Notes under the pieces: generated by a model
The model's input: only the letters and a program-made list of their open reading frames with translations
Databases searched by the model: none
What the model was told of the DNA's origin: nothing
Shown here: positions 1 through 12,300 of the stretch, piece by piece
Layout of the letters: the number at the start of each line of letters is the position of its first letter
How positions within the stretch are numbered: the stretch's first letter is position 1
Made by a program: the position numbers and the translations under genes
Assembly: GCA_030407315.1 (NCBI GenBank)
Contig: JALQPE010003011.1
Location: 1-64,000, forward strand
Direction: 5' to 3'
DNA length: 64,000 bases
Source: Asparagopsis taxiformis
Lineage: Eukaryota > Rhodophyta > Florideophyceae > Bonnemaisoniales > Bonnemaisoniaceae

Positions 1-21
1 AATTAGTTTTTACTGTTCCTG

Positions 22-560
22 GTGGCACTTGGAAAAAGGAAAGTTCATGGTAGTGGGCTGCCGCCGTCACCCGGTTCACAAGAAGAGGAAGACAAGACGC
101 TTTGTCTCGCCAAGTCGAAAAACGACAAAAAGGCGGAGACGACTAGCGGTGAACGGAAGTCAATTTTTTATGACAGCAAAGCTGCGGTGCGCGGCTTGTG
201 GAGCTAAAGCAAGTCCTATTATCCGATTGCTGCGCGGCATATGGCAAGTGGACGCTACGCGGAAGTTACGGTATTCTCCGAGTGGCAAAGCGTGCTGCAA
301 ATGATCTCGACAGCACTCGAAACGAACGGTATCACGCATTTGAATGGGGCGCTTGAGAAAGGTCCTATGGTGTTTGCGAAGATGGTGGACAAGTTCAAAT
401 CAAGCATAGATTTCAACGTTCTTTTACTACCTCTGCATCGTGCAGGTGCTGGTCTCAATCTTACAGAAGCGAGTCATGTGGTGTTGGTGGAGCCGAGTAT
501 GAATATATCTTTGGAGCGCAGGGCTGAAGAGACGAGTCTTGCTAGGCATAGTGTAGCTGG
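22..560 (+). pseudogene. SHPRH-like SNF2 helicase C-terminal remnant
   Basis: This is the decayed end of a SNF2/RAD5-type ATPase, best resembling the C-terminal helicase domain of SHPRH-type E3 ligases. In one frame one reads FYDSKAAVRGLW, an in-frame TAA at 205-207, then VTVFSEWQSVLQMISTAL, LLLPLHRAGAGLNLTEA and SHVVLVEPSMNISLE. These match the order of helicase motifs IV and V and the 'EP.lN..LE' segment of that family. The next motif, normally a Q..GR.HR.GQ stretch, is unrecognisable (RRAEETSLARH), and the frame then enters the repeat at 577. The rest of the gene would lie left of the window. Nonsense codon plus lost motif VI make a functional product unlikely. Family call moderately sure; pseudogene status fairly sure. 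Confidence 0.7.
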
Positions 561-576
561 GATCGTCCTGAGTCTG

Positions 577-935
577 GTGAAAATAATACCGGGTATAGTT
601 CCTGGATCCAATGTCCAGGTGCAATGCACTCATTGGTCGGCAGAGCTGGCTGCTGTGCCGCCAATCAGTGCACTGCACTGGTTTGGTGATTTGAAAATAA
701 TACCGGGTATAGTTTCTGGGTTTCAATGTCCAGGTGTAGTGCGCTTATTGGCCACACCGCAACCATCTCATCCCGCCGATGATTGCAATGCACCTGGTTT
801 GGCTAAGTGAAAGTAACCTAATACCGGGTATAGTTCCTGGGTTCCGATGGACAGGTGCACTGCGCTCATTGGTATGCTAGGCTGGCTGCTGTGCCGCTAA
901 TGAGTGTACTACACCTGATTTGGTGTTTGGAGAAG
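577..935. repeat. Three tandem units of about 115 bp
   Basis: Three imperfect copies start near 582, 695 and 819, each opening with AATACCGGGTATAGTT(C/T)CTGG, which contains the palindrome ATACCGGGTAT. Each copy continues with a GTCCAGGTGCA-like stretch and a CATTGG segment. The array abuts the truncated helicase, so it either broke the gene or grew in its ruins. It encodes nothing credible. Confidence 0.75.
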
Positions 936-2302
936 TAATTGTTATTTTTGGGTTCCTATGACTAGCTGCATACAGCAGGTCATTTGCTGATAGCTGATCT
1001 CTTTGTTGTCAAAAAAATCTAAGCGCATGCATGTATGTTCTCGTATTGCGCTTGCGCAGAGTATCATCTCCACAGTCGCAGGCAGCACAATACTATGCGG
1101 GTAATGAGTCGAAAACCCGTAGAAACGAACAGAGCCAAAGCTATGATCCCATCTCTGTCGGCCATGATTATAGGTCTCAAATGAAACGATATTCATTCTG
1201 TCGATTTCTACAAAGATAAAACAGAAGAATTGTTTTATTTTATCTCTCTTTCGCACCATGGTGTTTTGAAACAGCACAGCCTTGCAGTAGTGTCACTGTT
1301 TGGTCAGGCCACTAATTTGAAGGAGAGAGCACTTTCTCGCGCTACAATAGCGTTGAGATTCATCTCCAGGGAGTATGAACGCTGCTATTCATCAAAGATG
1401 GACAATTTTTCCTCTAAATTCACAACTGTTCTCAATTGCACTTAGTACGCAGTCATCTCAAAACCGTCACTTCCCGCATTCACAATAGGTCATTTGGTTT
1501 GTTGAACTAATTGCTAGTCTCCAAGGGATCACTAGGCAGACCGCCAAAGCCCACCTCGCAGCTCCCACCAATAGTGCACGGATTATTGACTATCAGCTAC
1601 AACTAACTATTACTGTTTTATATCTCTTTAACCTTCAATGACTACAACTGCGCGCAATCCGACGCACTTTCTCAAATTTCAGCTTCCCCACACGCACTCA
1701 AGACTGCCGGACCTTCTTTATAGCTTCCAGCGCTGTTTCCGCAACAAGTTTCGCCGACACAACGAGAGTTGAAATTGAGTTACTGTTAAGATTGTTCAAT
1801 ACCTCCCTATAATTCAACCACATTCTGCACGCGGACGGAATCTTTTCGATTCAGTATTGAATACACAGTGCGATCAAAATTGCTCAAATTCTGTTTCTTC
1901 TTCGGTATACGCCTGGGCATCAGCACCAAGAATTTTAGGTTGGTTTTAAGGGGCCTGATTTCAATTACTGTTAATTTCCCGCGTCCAGAAAATTTGACAG
2001 ATCATCCGCTGCCAAATCATCTGCCACATCATCGTCTGCCAAATCATCTGCCTTCCAGTTACGACGAGGTCATTATGAGTGGATGAGCTGTCTATTTAAG
2101 GCTGTTGATGCGCGACGTATAGGACCATTTCATCATCCGGTTATCATGAAGATGACAGGTAAGGCTGGTACGTTGTCGAGTAGGTATCTTTCCCCTCTCT
2201 CATTTCTTTCCACATGCTTTCCATGAAAGATAGTGCACTAACCATAAATATCGTTCTTCGCTGATCCTATTCTAGTCTATTGATTGCAAATGATTCTGGC
2301 AT
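936..2302. other. Non-coding stretch, nothing recognised
   Basis: AT-rich DNA with only short, compositionally implausible open frames on both strands. I see no protein motif, tRNA or clear repeat. A short direct duplication (GCCAAATCATCTGCC-like) lies at about 2010-2055. Confidence 0.5.
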
Positions 2303-2371
2303 AGGTATTGGTATAGGTTGGAATGACGAAAGCTTGCAAGCTTTCGTCATTCCAACCTACAACCAATACCT
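2303..2371. repeat. Near-perfect palindrome, about 69 bp
   Basis: The arms AGGTATTGGT-(A/G)TAGGTTGGAATGACG and their complement meet at GCTTGCAAGC, centred near 2336. There is one indel and little mismatch. It would form a long hairpin and resembles the other isolated palindromes of this window rather than a terminator. Confidence 0.8.
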
Positions 2372-2884
2372 TTGCACACAAAATAGTTCAATGATGGTAA
2401 GTTTGTTCATTCCATTCATACTCATGTTCTTCTCATCCTTTACAATACTTTTCTATATCCGATTGCTAACCTGTTGCAAATCATCTGTAATGGGTTTATT
2501 TCCCTCCTGTCTGAACATCACATGTAGTTTTGAAACAGCGAGGAACTCGATTTGCTTGCACAATAGTCCTGGTTGTAGAGATAGTAAGATTTTAGATACG
2601 ATAGTTCGATTTAATGAGTAGTCTAGTCTAATGATAGAACTGAAACATTCCTTCAGGCATCGTTGTCCTTGCTACATAAAAATTCTGACATCCTTTTAGA
2701 TCACATTGGTTATCCCTATACACTTCTATGAAGACCACCGAGAGAGATACTCCATTCTGCCCGACATTTCGTAGCCAGATGCTGAACATGCGGCTGGAAT
2801 GGCATTTCCACCTCATTCTATCGTCCTGAACATCAATTGTAGGCACTAGAAAGTATTACCCTAGGCATCATATTCTACTACTTT
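2372..2884. other. Non-coding stretch, nothing recognised
   Basis: No supported gene or RNA. Short open frames here have no recognisable motif. Confidence 0.4.
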
Positions 2885-4045
2885 CCCGTTCTGTCCGAGT
2901 CAGTACCGCCAGGCACTACAATTTACTGGTTCAGTATAGACTTCCCGGCAGTAAATTGTACTGTCTCAAGCACTAGTTCCAGGTAGTGAAATGTACTGCC
3001 ACAGGTAGCACTTCCAGGTAGTACACTGCACTGCCACAGGCAGTAACTGGTACTGTCCTATGCCCCTGTCGAGTACAACACTATCAGACAGTACTTTACG
3101 CTGATCTGGACAGCTCTATAATACATCAAAATCTACTACTTTTTGTAGTGCTGTGGGGCAGCAATTCACATATCCTGGAGCAGTACAGCGTGGCAGTGAT
3201 TTACACATACGCAAGTAGTAGAGCACGGCAGCACTTTCCACCACGGCAAGTAGCACGGTACGGTAGCACTTTTCGTATCATAAAGCAGTACTATCAGGCA
3301 GCTTTTCCCAGAGACTATCAGCACCTCATTCATTGCTTTCACACATTTCGTCAGACATCATAATTTACTGTCCCCACTCGCTTCCACAGGCAGTAGAATA
3401 CACAGCCTCGAAGCATGTCTGCTGTCATCATATTCCACTGCATTACTCTACTGCCAGAACATAGACTTGTCACTACCTGTAAGTACAAAAAAAAGCAGCA
3501 CCACACAAGCAGAAATTACTGCTTTGTCCAATAATAGAATACAGTACATTCTCTGCCTCTGCCATGACCTGCAGGCAGTATCATACAGTACATCGGGGCA
3601 CTACCTAAATATAGCAAAATGTGCTGCCGTCATTCGGGCCCGCAGCCAGCACAGAACGCTGCCGGAAACACTAGCTTCTACTGCCACATGGTGCATCCCA
3701 CGCCACCAAATAGTACTGCCGTGGGCCATATTCCTGGACAGCATATTTTACTCCCTCCCCGTGCTGCCCAAGTCAGCACAATATACTACTTTATTTTACA
3801 GGCCAATGTAGCACAAATCACTGCCAGAAAGACAATCTAAATCCAGCAACTATCACTGCCTCCCACCACTGCCTCACCTCATACATCCAGGCAGTACTTT
3901 CTACTGCCGTCGGCAGCACATGGCCACTGCCTCCGGGCAGTGCACTGTACTGCCGGCAAGTAGGGCATTAATTTATATTTTTACAGTACTAAATTTTACT
4001 GCCTCAGGCAGTAAATTTTACTGCCGTACAGTACTGCCCAGGCCG
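2885..4045. repeat. CAGTA/TACTG palindrome array, left copy
   Basis: Over 1.1 kb of DNA is studded with GGCAGTA and TACTGCC in both orientations. The clearest unit is GGCAGTAAATTTTACTGCC at about 4003-4024. Others include CGGCAGTAAATTGTACTG near 2943 and GGCAGTGCACTGTACTGCC near 3937. The core CAGTAAATTTTACTG also occurs in the array at 21754-22131, with GACAGTA/TACTGTC in place of GGCAGTA/TACTGCC. The two arrays bracket the ParB gene block. They look like subterminal repeats of a transposon or a satellite of hairpins; no protein is encoded. Confidence 0.75.
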
Positions 4046-4671
4046 ATTTCAGACACAGTAAGTGAATATTGATCAACTGACGAAGAGGAAGCATTTTGAA
4101 TCGACTAGGGTAGGAACGCAATGAGATTTGGTATGCAAGAAAACTGAATCGCAGTAGTGAATAGGTAGTTGAAATGAATTCATATTGATGTTCTTTGGTG
4201 TATTGTCCATTGGAGCACATTGAAAACCATTTATATGATCACCGTTTAAATAGTCTATGAATCCTTTGCAGCCGAGTACGCCAATAGGAAGAAATTCAAG
4301 CAGTGGCCTGCACGGGAACCGTTCATTTGTGAGTAGCAAAAGTTAGTGTAGAAATGAATTTTTCAGACTTGTAGGAGAGGTGGATCGTAGTAAATGTATA
4401 AAACTCACGTAGAATCGATTGATAGGAATCAATGGTACGGAAGAAGAAGCGAGGTGGAGAGTGTGGATGAAATAGGTTGTTGGAATATGAATGATAATTG
4501 ACGTGGTGAGGTAAACGGGTTCGATTGCATTATATGCGCTAGAGGTACATACTATTAGGTGTAGATTGATGGAAAGGGCTAAACGCTTTGTGGAGGTATC
4601 AGGATCAGGTAGAGTCAGAGGTGCTGAGCGGGTGCAGCGTAAGGTTCATCAGGACTGAACGTAGGTAGGGA
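4046..4671. other. Upstream region of the first ParB-dioxygenase gene
   Basis: No coding evidence. This stretch should hold the promoter and leader of the gene at 4672. A weak AT-rich segment lies around 4530-4560; I could not pick a convincing TATA box. Confidence 0.35.
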
Positions 4672-7600
4672 ATGTCTTGTCCGGACAGTATAAGAGAGGA
4701 AGCTGAGAGACGGGAAGCGCACTCGGAGGTACCACAATTGTGGATTTCATCGTCTACACAACATTTGAACAGAGAACCGATTGAACGAACTGAGATTGCA
4801 GGGATTACAATGGGAGACAATAGTATCATGAATACTACAGCGGAGAAGAGCAATTCTCCTTCTGCTGAAGAGAAAAGCATCACTATTGCTCAGTACAGCT
4901 CTTCTAAAGTGCAAGTTGATCCTCGCAAAGTGAAATTTCCGACAGTGACCTCCCGTTTGGTGCGACCGGGTCGTGTAAACGAACTGGCCAGCATTTTCAT
5001 GGATAGAGGTTTCTCTACCACTGGAACTATGATTACAGTCTGCAAAATGGAAGATAACGAAGGAGACGAGTTTTACTGCATCGATGGCTCTCATCGCATA
5101 GCTGCTCTGCAACTATGCCTGGAGAAGTACTCAGGAAAGAACAGGGATTCCTTGGAATTGGTTTGGGTACAACAGTTGATTGCGCCGAACGGGCGTCTAA
5201 TTTTCGATGCGCTGGAGGTTCTGAAACTGTCTCTCGAAGCCAATATACAAACTCACGATGTCGCTTCTGTGAGCATTGCCGACAATGTGTGTGCGGTCAT
5301 AGAGTTTCTCAGGTTTCCAACCAGATGGATCTTCCTGTTGTCCGGCTTATTCCTATTCTGAAAGAAGTGAGCTATATTCTGCCGTCCGACAGGAACCGTT
5401 CGGAGAACTCGTATAGGCAGTACATCAACATTGCGAAGGGGTTCAATCGCACAGACAGCGTTGCTTTCGTGTACTGGAGCTCTATCCCTAGCGTTTACAA
5501 TGCTTTGGATAGGAACAGAGAAATCGAGGATGCAAGAACCGAGGGAAGAGATCCGGACTTTTCTCGAATTGACTCTGCCGATATGTACGGGTGCGTGCTC
5601 GATCTTGTCAATAACGCAATATTCCGCAATGGCACGGACGGACGCGGGACGCGCGATAAGGAGTGGTTCCAGTGGTTTGTGCTCGAGATGACAGCGTCGT
5701 GGACAAGGATGAGGAGGAAGAGAGGACTTGTCAGAAATATCGGAAGCGGAAGTCCGTTCACGATGCGCACTTGGCTACTGGCTCTGTTGGCCATCTATGA
5801 TATGGCAGAGGTCGTCCGCAAGTGGTTGAACTCTGCAACGATGGAGGAATTCGTGCGAACGGATTTGGCAGCAGAAAACGCGAAGGAGGTCGGGGATAAT
5901 GATCATCGCATTGGAGAGCGCATTGTATTCGTCCTTGTCGACTTTCATGACGACGTGGTAGACAGTAGCAGTCTGAGAACCAAGAACGGGATGTTTACAA
6001 ACAGTTTTTACGACAAACTGGAATATGCTACCGGGACAAAGGCAATGCAGGAGACGAAAGCGGAGGAGGAGAGGGAACGGAATCGCATGACCCCCGGAGA
6101 AATAGAAAAAGCACTTGTTGATGGCGCCAAAGCAGAAGACGAAGAAGCACCTACTGCCGCAGAACAGGGAAATAATTCTACAGAGAAGGAAACTGTGGAA
6201 ACTTCTGGTCCTGTTCAAGCAGAAGAAGGAGTATCTGCCGAAGCCCAAGCAGAGCAGGAAGTTTCTGCTGTTGTGGAGGAAGAACAGGAAATTACTCCAA
6301 ATGTGGTGGCTGAAGAAGTGATTCCTGCTGTCGCGACGAAAGCAATAGAAGAGGCACCTCTGAGCACCCCGAAAGAAGCAGAAGACCGTCCTGCCGCAGC
6401 AAAAGAGGGAGGACAGGAACGTCCTGCCACGCGTCTTGCAGCAGCTGAGAAGAGGGAAGCAGAACGTCTTGCTGTTCTCCAAAAAGAACAGGAACGTCTT
6501 TCAGCTTCAAGGGCAGAGCGGGAAAGTCGTGCCAGGGATAATTCGCCGGGAAGGATTGTCAGAGAAGATCTTCCTCAGGGAAGGAAACAAAGCGGCGATA
6601 CGCAAAGTCTGGATATCAACTTGGACAATAGTGGTCGCATGGACATAGACACGCCTGGACAACAAGCTGGAGATGCGCAGAACCGCTCTGTGATATTGAA
6701 ACTTCGAATCAGGACACCAGAAACTTACAGCACTAGCCCGGCCGAAGTGGACAAGGAGAATTCGGGAAGAAGCAGGAGTTCTGGTGGAAGCGGCGATGAA
6801 AACGAGTCCAGGTTGCATAAGAAGCGAAGAAGGGAAGATACTAGCGCGAAGTTTTCTGAGCCCAATACGCCGGATGACAACATTGAGATTGGGCCTCCCC
6901 GGGAAAAGAAGAGTAGAGTCAATGCAAGAAAACGAACGACTGGAGAAGAAGCACCACTCTTCACTGACGAGCAAGAAAACTCCCTTCCAGACCGCACATT
7001 CGCAGAGGACATACCTGAGAAGCTGCCTTTATGCGTTCCTTCCAACTCGAGAATGAAGTATTATATCACAGAAGAAGACATTGATACAATCCGGACGGAG
7101 ATAATGGAAGCAGCTGCAGGCTACTCTACTTTGGTATGTCCCCTCGGTTCTTGTGAAAGCCAACAATACTTCAGCTACCAGAGAAGAATGATCGACGAGC
7201 TTGGTTACGTGGTGTTGCAAGACATTTTCTCTTCTACTACAGTGGGAGCAGCTACGCACGAGTTATTCACACAGATGGCCAGCACATTCCAAGGTACTAC
7301 AAGTGGCTCAAGTGCAAGTCAGAAGAACCCGTGGAAACCACTTCGACCGAAAGACAGCACTGGTGTATTCAAGACGGACCGGAAAAGCATCTGCGATGAC
7401 CTTGAGCAAGAAAGCGCGCGGCAGTACAGGAACAAGCTGATTCTGGAGCTAGGTAAGGCGATTTGTGCGGAGAACCTGAAGCTCGGGTTTGGAAGAGAAG
7501 AAGCGGTGGTCTTTCCAGAAACGGGTCTTCGTCTGATTTTGACCGCAGAAGGTAGTCAGGAGCAACTTATGCATACCGATGTTCCCGTCCGTGAGGGAAC

Positions 7601-7931
7601 TGGAACTGGTCCTCTCAACTCGCCATCATATTTCATGATGGCTGCTGGTGCGGATGGGTTCATCATTCGTATCGCCAAGTTCAGCCATGTGTGCCTAAGT
7701 CATCCAGCGAAAGACAAGTACCGCGTGCCAGTGACGAACGTGCGCATCCCACCGTATTCCCTGCTTGTATGCCGAACGGACGTGTATCACGGAGGAATGG
7801 GATTCGCGGAGGGTCGTTCTTCGGTGAGGTACCAGCATCCTATCCGGTCCCATCTATCACTGCGAACTTCCAGGGAGAAGTTGCTACAGCCTCCCTTCAA
7901 TGTCAACTACTGGGAGCGTTTAGATATCTGA
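4672..7931 (+). CDS. ParB-like domain + 2OG-Fe(II) dioxygenase protein (one frame break)
   Basis: A multidomain protein that probably acts on DNA or chromatin. Seen: a ParB/sulfiredoxin-fold segment (VTSRLVRPGRVNELASIF) ending in IDGSHR (DGSHR at 5083-5097), the family's DGxHR motif; a helical region (YINIAKGFNRT, YWSSIPS); a long acidic/low-complexity linker (about 6040-6990) with basic clusters such as KKRRRED that look like nuclear localisation signals; and a C-terminal dioxygenase. There the iron ligands would be HTD (7572-7580) and the His of YHGG (7788-7790), and the 2-oxoglutarate-binding Arg probably lies in HPIRSHLSLRT (Arg 7845-7847). The frame changes by -1 near 5310; the neighbour at 9390 aligns straight across that point, so one protein is intended. 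Start could be 4672 or the Met at 4810. Substrate unknown; TET/JBP, AlkB or protein-hydroxylase roles are all open. Confidence 0.75.
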
Positions 7932-8153
7932 TGAAATTAGTTCTTAATAGCATTCTATGGCAGGCATCAAGGCCGCCTTCAAGTAAACGATGAAAGTTAG
8001 GCTAGTACATGACGTTTGCGTATGTAGACGGGTCGGGAGATATACAATACTCAATTTAATATGAGAAGGGGAGGAAACTATGGTGGGCACTACTAGAATA
8101 GAACAAGGTAATATCGCAGTCGTCTTTGGTTACAACATTGAGGTGAGGAAGGC

Positions 8154-8437
8154 TTACAGATGATGCAGTTTCGCTGGGGTGCTGACAGCAAAGTCATCGT
8201 TACGATGACTTTGCTGTAATGATTTGATTTCTTACAGCAAAGTCATCGTAACGATGACTTTGCTGTAAGAAATCAAATCATTACAGCGGCCACAATTTTT
8301 TACCGGGTAAAAAATTCTTGCTGATTTTTTTACCCGGTAAAATTTTCTCACCACTGTAATCAAAACTTTCCTTACAGCAAAGTCATCGTAACGATGACTT
8401 TGCTGTAAGCATCCCGGGTAAACGGCTTCGGCTGTAA
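8154..8437. mobile_element. Palindromic MITE, copy 1
   Basis: Ends TTACAG...CTGTAA. Inside are the palindrome ACAGCAAAGTCATCGT plus complement three times (8185-8217; within 8213-8287, a 75-bp perfect palindrome; 8371-8409) and an ACCGGGTAAAAA/TTTTTACCCGGT stem. It shares its inner GTAAACGGCTTCGGCTGTAA end with copy 3 in inverted orientation. It has no coding capacity. I found no clear target-site duplication. Confidence 0.75.
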
Positions 8438-8979
8438 GCGGTTGGGAGTTTCGTCCGTCTCCCACCCTGGGAAGGGTGAGAAGGGAAGTGTGGAGCCGGG
8501 AACATCGTACAACGATGGTTTGGACGACTGTTGACGGCTCTGGGGAGCACTCTGCGTCGTGCAAGCCTGGTTTGCGCTGGCTGCACTACCTGGTATTGAA
8601 CGGTTCTGTGCGCAAAGTTTACTCATGAAGGAGGTAGGGTGTTGTGTACCACACCAACCATAGTTACTAACATTTGCAGTGTACTCTAGTGATGTAATTA
8701 TTATTCTAGTTTCTAACTATACAATGATATTAAGTAAGTCAGATGTGCACAGAGCATGGTCTAAGCCTAGCACGGTAGAGAAAGATGGAAGAAAGATTGA
8801 AGGGTAGGCATGCAGAGGTATGAAGGCAGCAGTATGTGTAGACTATGGCAGTGGTAAGAAAATATTTCATGCACCAAAGGGTGGGCAGAGTGACATTAGA
8901 GAGGTGGTGTGTAGGGGGAAGGTAGGTGGAGATGATGAAGGAGGACAACAGAACGAGAGCGAGGGTTGAGACCAACGGC
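8438..8979. other. Spacer between two MITE copies
   Basis: No gene seen. The first 30 bases (GGGAGTTTCGTCC at about 8445-8457) recur inverted beside copy 3 near 13499, so the MITE flanks themselves share sequence. Confidence 0.4.
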
Positions 8980-9185
8980 TTACAGATGGAGCAGTTTACC
9001 AGGATGCTTACAGCAAAGTCATCGTAACGATGACTTTGCTGTCAGGAAACAAAACATTACAGTGGCCATGATTTCTTTACCCGGTAAAAAATTCCTGGCC
9101 TCTGTAATGAAACGTTTCCTTACAGCAAAGTCATCGTAACGATGGCTTTGCTGTAAGGATCCTTGGTAAACTGCCTGAGCTGTAA
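8980..9185. mobile_element. Palindromic MITE, copy 2
   Basis: About 206 bp with ends TTACAG...CTGTAA and subterminal GCAGTTTACC / GGTAAACTGC. The ACAGCAAAGTCATCGT palindrome occurs twice (9008-9042 and 9119-9156, the latter with one substitution), flanking a TTTACCCGGTAAAAAA stem. It lies 200 bp upstream of the gene starting at 9390 and could carry regulatory sites for it. Confidence 0.75.
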
Positions 9186-9324
9186 TTGTCGTACAACGAA
9201 AAGTGATGTGGAAGGTTCGGATTGGTCAACCGCTGAATATCATTACCAGGGTGTATACTAATAGGAATATGTCAGATCTCTAAGTTTCGCCTATCTTACT
9301 CAGCTTACGCAGCAAAACAGCTTG

Positions 9325-9389
9325 TCGTTCAGATCTTCTTCTCTCTTTCTCAATCTTTCACTCTTCTTTCCTCATTTCTCACCAAAGCA
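9325..9389 (+). promoter_or_regulatory. CT-rich leader upstream of ATG 9390
   Basis: A nearly uninterrupted pyrimidine tract (TCTTCTTCTCTCTTTCTC and on) ends just before CACCAAAGCAATGG. Such CT-rich tracts near the transcription start are typical of filamentous fungal promoters, and the ATG context is good (A at -3, G at +4). It supports 9390 as an original start codon. Confidence 0.45.
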
Positions 9390-12300
9390 ATGGCTCAACA
9401 ATCCCCCAACGCTTTCGACCGCCAGGTGCGCTCTGCCAGCCGCCGTGACAACGATTCTCCCACTCCTTCTCCCTCTCCTTCTCCCTCTCCTTCTCCTTCT
9501 CTGGCCCCCCTGTCCCCATGGACGTTTGCGAAGCTGCTGCAGCGCTGACCCAGCTCAGCCCAGCACCTCAGCCCAGCACCTAAGCCCGTCCCCTCCCCCC
9601 TTCCGCTTCCGATCCCGCGGTTGTCCCGACAATCGACGCTGGCGTTCCCGCAACTCCGCTTCCGGCTCAATCTGCCGAAGCGGCGCCAGCCGTCGAGGGA
9701 TCTGGTGCTCCTCTGCCCAGCTCGCCTGCTCCGGACATGATCATCGCGTCCGGCAGCGACTTGGCAGAGGATGCGGAGAAGGTCGATGATCACAACGCTC
9801 GTGACATCGTACCGAACAAGCCTCTCCGCAGCACCAGGCTGGCCTACCCTGGCACAGTGCCCATCCCGGTGGATGTGGACTACGACATAAGTCCGGAGAG
9901 CTGCCGAAACATTCCAGTCTTCATTTCCCCTCTGGATGTTTCTCCTCCGGCAGTCGTGTCCAGGGTGGTCAGGCCGCATCGCGTTGATGAGTTGAAGAAA
10001 ACGTTTCTCACTCAGGGATTTTCCGTGATTGCTTCACGCGTGTCCGTCTGCGAGGTGATTGATTCCAATGCCAAAGTCCGACTGCAATATGTCGATGGAT
10101 CTCACCGAGTGACCGCGTTGAAGGCCATTCTCGAGTCGGCTGGACCTGCTCCTGCGAAGGACAGTCCAGAGTGGGAGGAGTTTGTCAAGTCTGACATCTA
10201 CCGTCGCTTTGGAACTATTCCAGTCGACTTTCTCCTCCCACCGACTCGGCTTGGCCGGGATGTCTTCTGCTCCGAAGAAGTACTCCCGCTTTCACGGCTG
10301 ATGAACTTCCACACCCACAATGTCAGCGAGGTAACAGTTGCTGACAATGTGTGCTCTGTGATGGAGTTCATCAATATCCACCGCCTGGGAAAGAAGAAGA
10401 TCGAGCCGACCGTTCAATACATTAAAGAACGGAAAGCGCTGAGCTGGATTCGTCCGAGACAGCTCATGCGCTACGTCTCGATCGCGCGAGGTTTCAAGAC
10501 CATTGAAAGCCCTGCTGCTTTCAAGTACTGGTCGAGCATCCCGAACAGGCCGGAGTTCGTGCAGTTTTCTTCGACTGAGGATCTGGCTGGGTGTACGGTG
10601 AACTTGTTCAATGGGTCGTTCAGGAGTGCTCCGGATGTCCAGAAGTGTTTCATCCTGGAGATGACGGCGCGCTACACTTGTAGCCGTCGGTCGGCCGGGC
10701 TGAAACCGTACTCGGTTGGTACCATTGGGCAGGAATGGATTGCTGGTTTGTTGGAAATCTTCGGGTACGTGAAGGAGGTGGCCGAGTACTGGAACGTGTC
10801 GGATGTGTTGAGGATGCTGGATGGGTCAATTCCCAGCCGGGTGACCCGAGCAAGAGCTTCGACATTCGCTCGCGCGTTGTCGAAGTTCTTGCTCAGATGG
10901 TCCCCAAGAAGGGGTGCTGGGCAGACTTCCGTCCCAAGGAAGGCCCCCCCCGATGGTTACAGTTACGAACACATTTTTCCCCGTAAGAAGTCTGTCTTCG
11001 GGAAGGACGCCAGGAAAATGCTCCTGCGCGTCACTGGGTACCGCGACATGCAAATGCGGAAACGCTTTCACGCGATGTACCCAGACATCCCACATGCTGC
11101 GCTCCCAGCCACATGTGGTGATGATGCCCCCATCCCTTCCTCTTCCAATTCCTTGCCCATCCCTTCATCCTCCATTCCTTTGCCCCCACCACCTCAACTG
11201 GAATCTTCCAGCAATTCCGAGGTTGCCCCTGTTCCTCTCACCCCTGCCGTGTCTGCATCCTCCCCTGCGGTGACCCCGGTCAAGCCGACTGCGCGTGGTC
11301 CCCAGGATGGCAGTGAACGTCTGGTCCAGTTTCCCACGCCGGGACTGGTACCCCCAACCGTCCTGTCCAAGCCGCGCAGGAGCAGGTCTCACCGGCTTCG
11401 CAGCCTGAGCCTGCGACTCCGGCTGCCGAGCAGCACCCTGCTGCTCCGGCCCCCGCTGTCGAAGCTTCCCGTTCTGCATCTGCTAGCAGTTCGGGAAGCT
11501 CCAGCGATGACAGTTTCGTCCCTTCACCATCCGGTGGGGTTGGACAGAAGACGGTTGCGAGGATTTCGACGGAGGGCCCTACTCCCGAGAATGTGGTCGA
11601 GGGCAGCAGTGCGAAGGGCGGTGCAGATCCTGACGAAGATGTCATTGAAGTCAGTGATTCTGCACCGCCCGGAGTGGAAACTTCTGGGAGGAAAGTGATG
11701 CCCAGAAGGAGTACCCGCCTGCAAGCGAGTCGTTCCGGTCGTGGTGGAACGGCGGGTGGTGCTGTGGAGGTCGTCGAGCTGGAGAGCGCCCCCGAGGATG
11801 CGGGTGAAAACTCCATCCTCGGGAAGCGTAACTTGGAAGCGCTTCTGCGACGCCCGAGCCTTCTACCAAAAAGAGAAGGCTCGGTGAGACTTCATCAAAG
11901 TCGTCGTCAAAGAAATCCAAGTCGGCTTCCCGAGGTCGCTCTCGGGAGCCGGTTCTCCAGTTCGACGACGCCCAGGAGAATCCCATTCCCGACAGTATCG
12001 TCGATGAGAATGTGGCCGCCGTTCTCCCCAGCGCAATTGCGTCTGGCAGCCGGATGAAGTACTATATGGAAAGTACGACGGTGGAGACGGTTCGGGCGGA
12101 AATGAGGGCGGCAGCATTCCAGGCAGCTGCATCGCCGGGTGCTGAGGATACGGTGGTGGAACAGTACTTTGCGGTGAAGCGGGCGTTGCTGGAAAACTTG
12201 GGGGTTATTGTTTTGGAACGCTTGTTGGAATCGTCCACGGCTGGGGTGCGACGCATGAGCTGTTCGGTCACTTCGCTAGGCAGTTCCCGCTGGTTGAGGA

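Noticed and set aside
2885..4045. CRISPR array
   Set aside because: The repeats are short palindromes at irregular spacing with no uniform spacers or cas genes, in eukaryotic DNA.
5300..5345. A small intron explaining the frame change in the 4672 gene
   Set aside because: GT and AG occur only about 12 bp apart (GTTTCCAACCAG), too short and not changing frame; the paralogue aligns almost without a gap across this point.
5775..6482. A cysteine/phenylalanine-rich protein on the - strand
   Set aside because: It is the antisense shadow of the acidic Glu/Ala-rich linker of the dioxygenase gene.
9322..9789. A leucine/proline-rich membrane protein before the second dioxygenase gene
   Set aside because: It is the wrong frame of a Ser-Pro-rich N-terminus and of the start of the ParB gene; hydrophobic runs come from CTC/CTT repeats.
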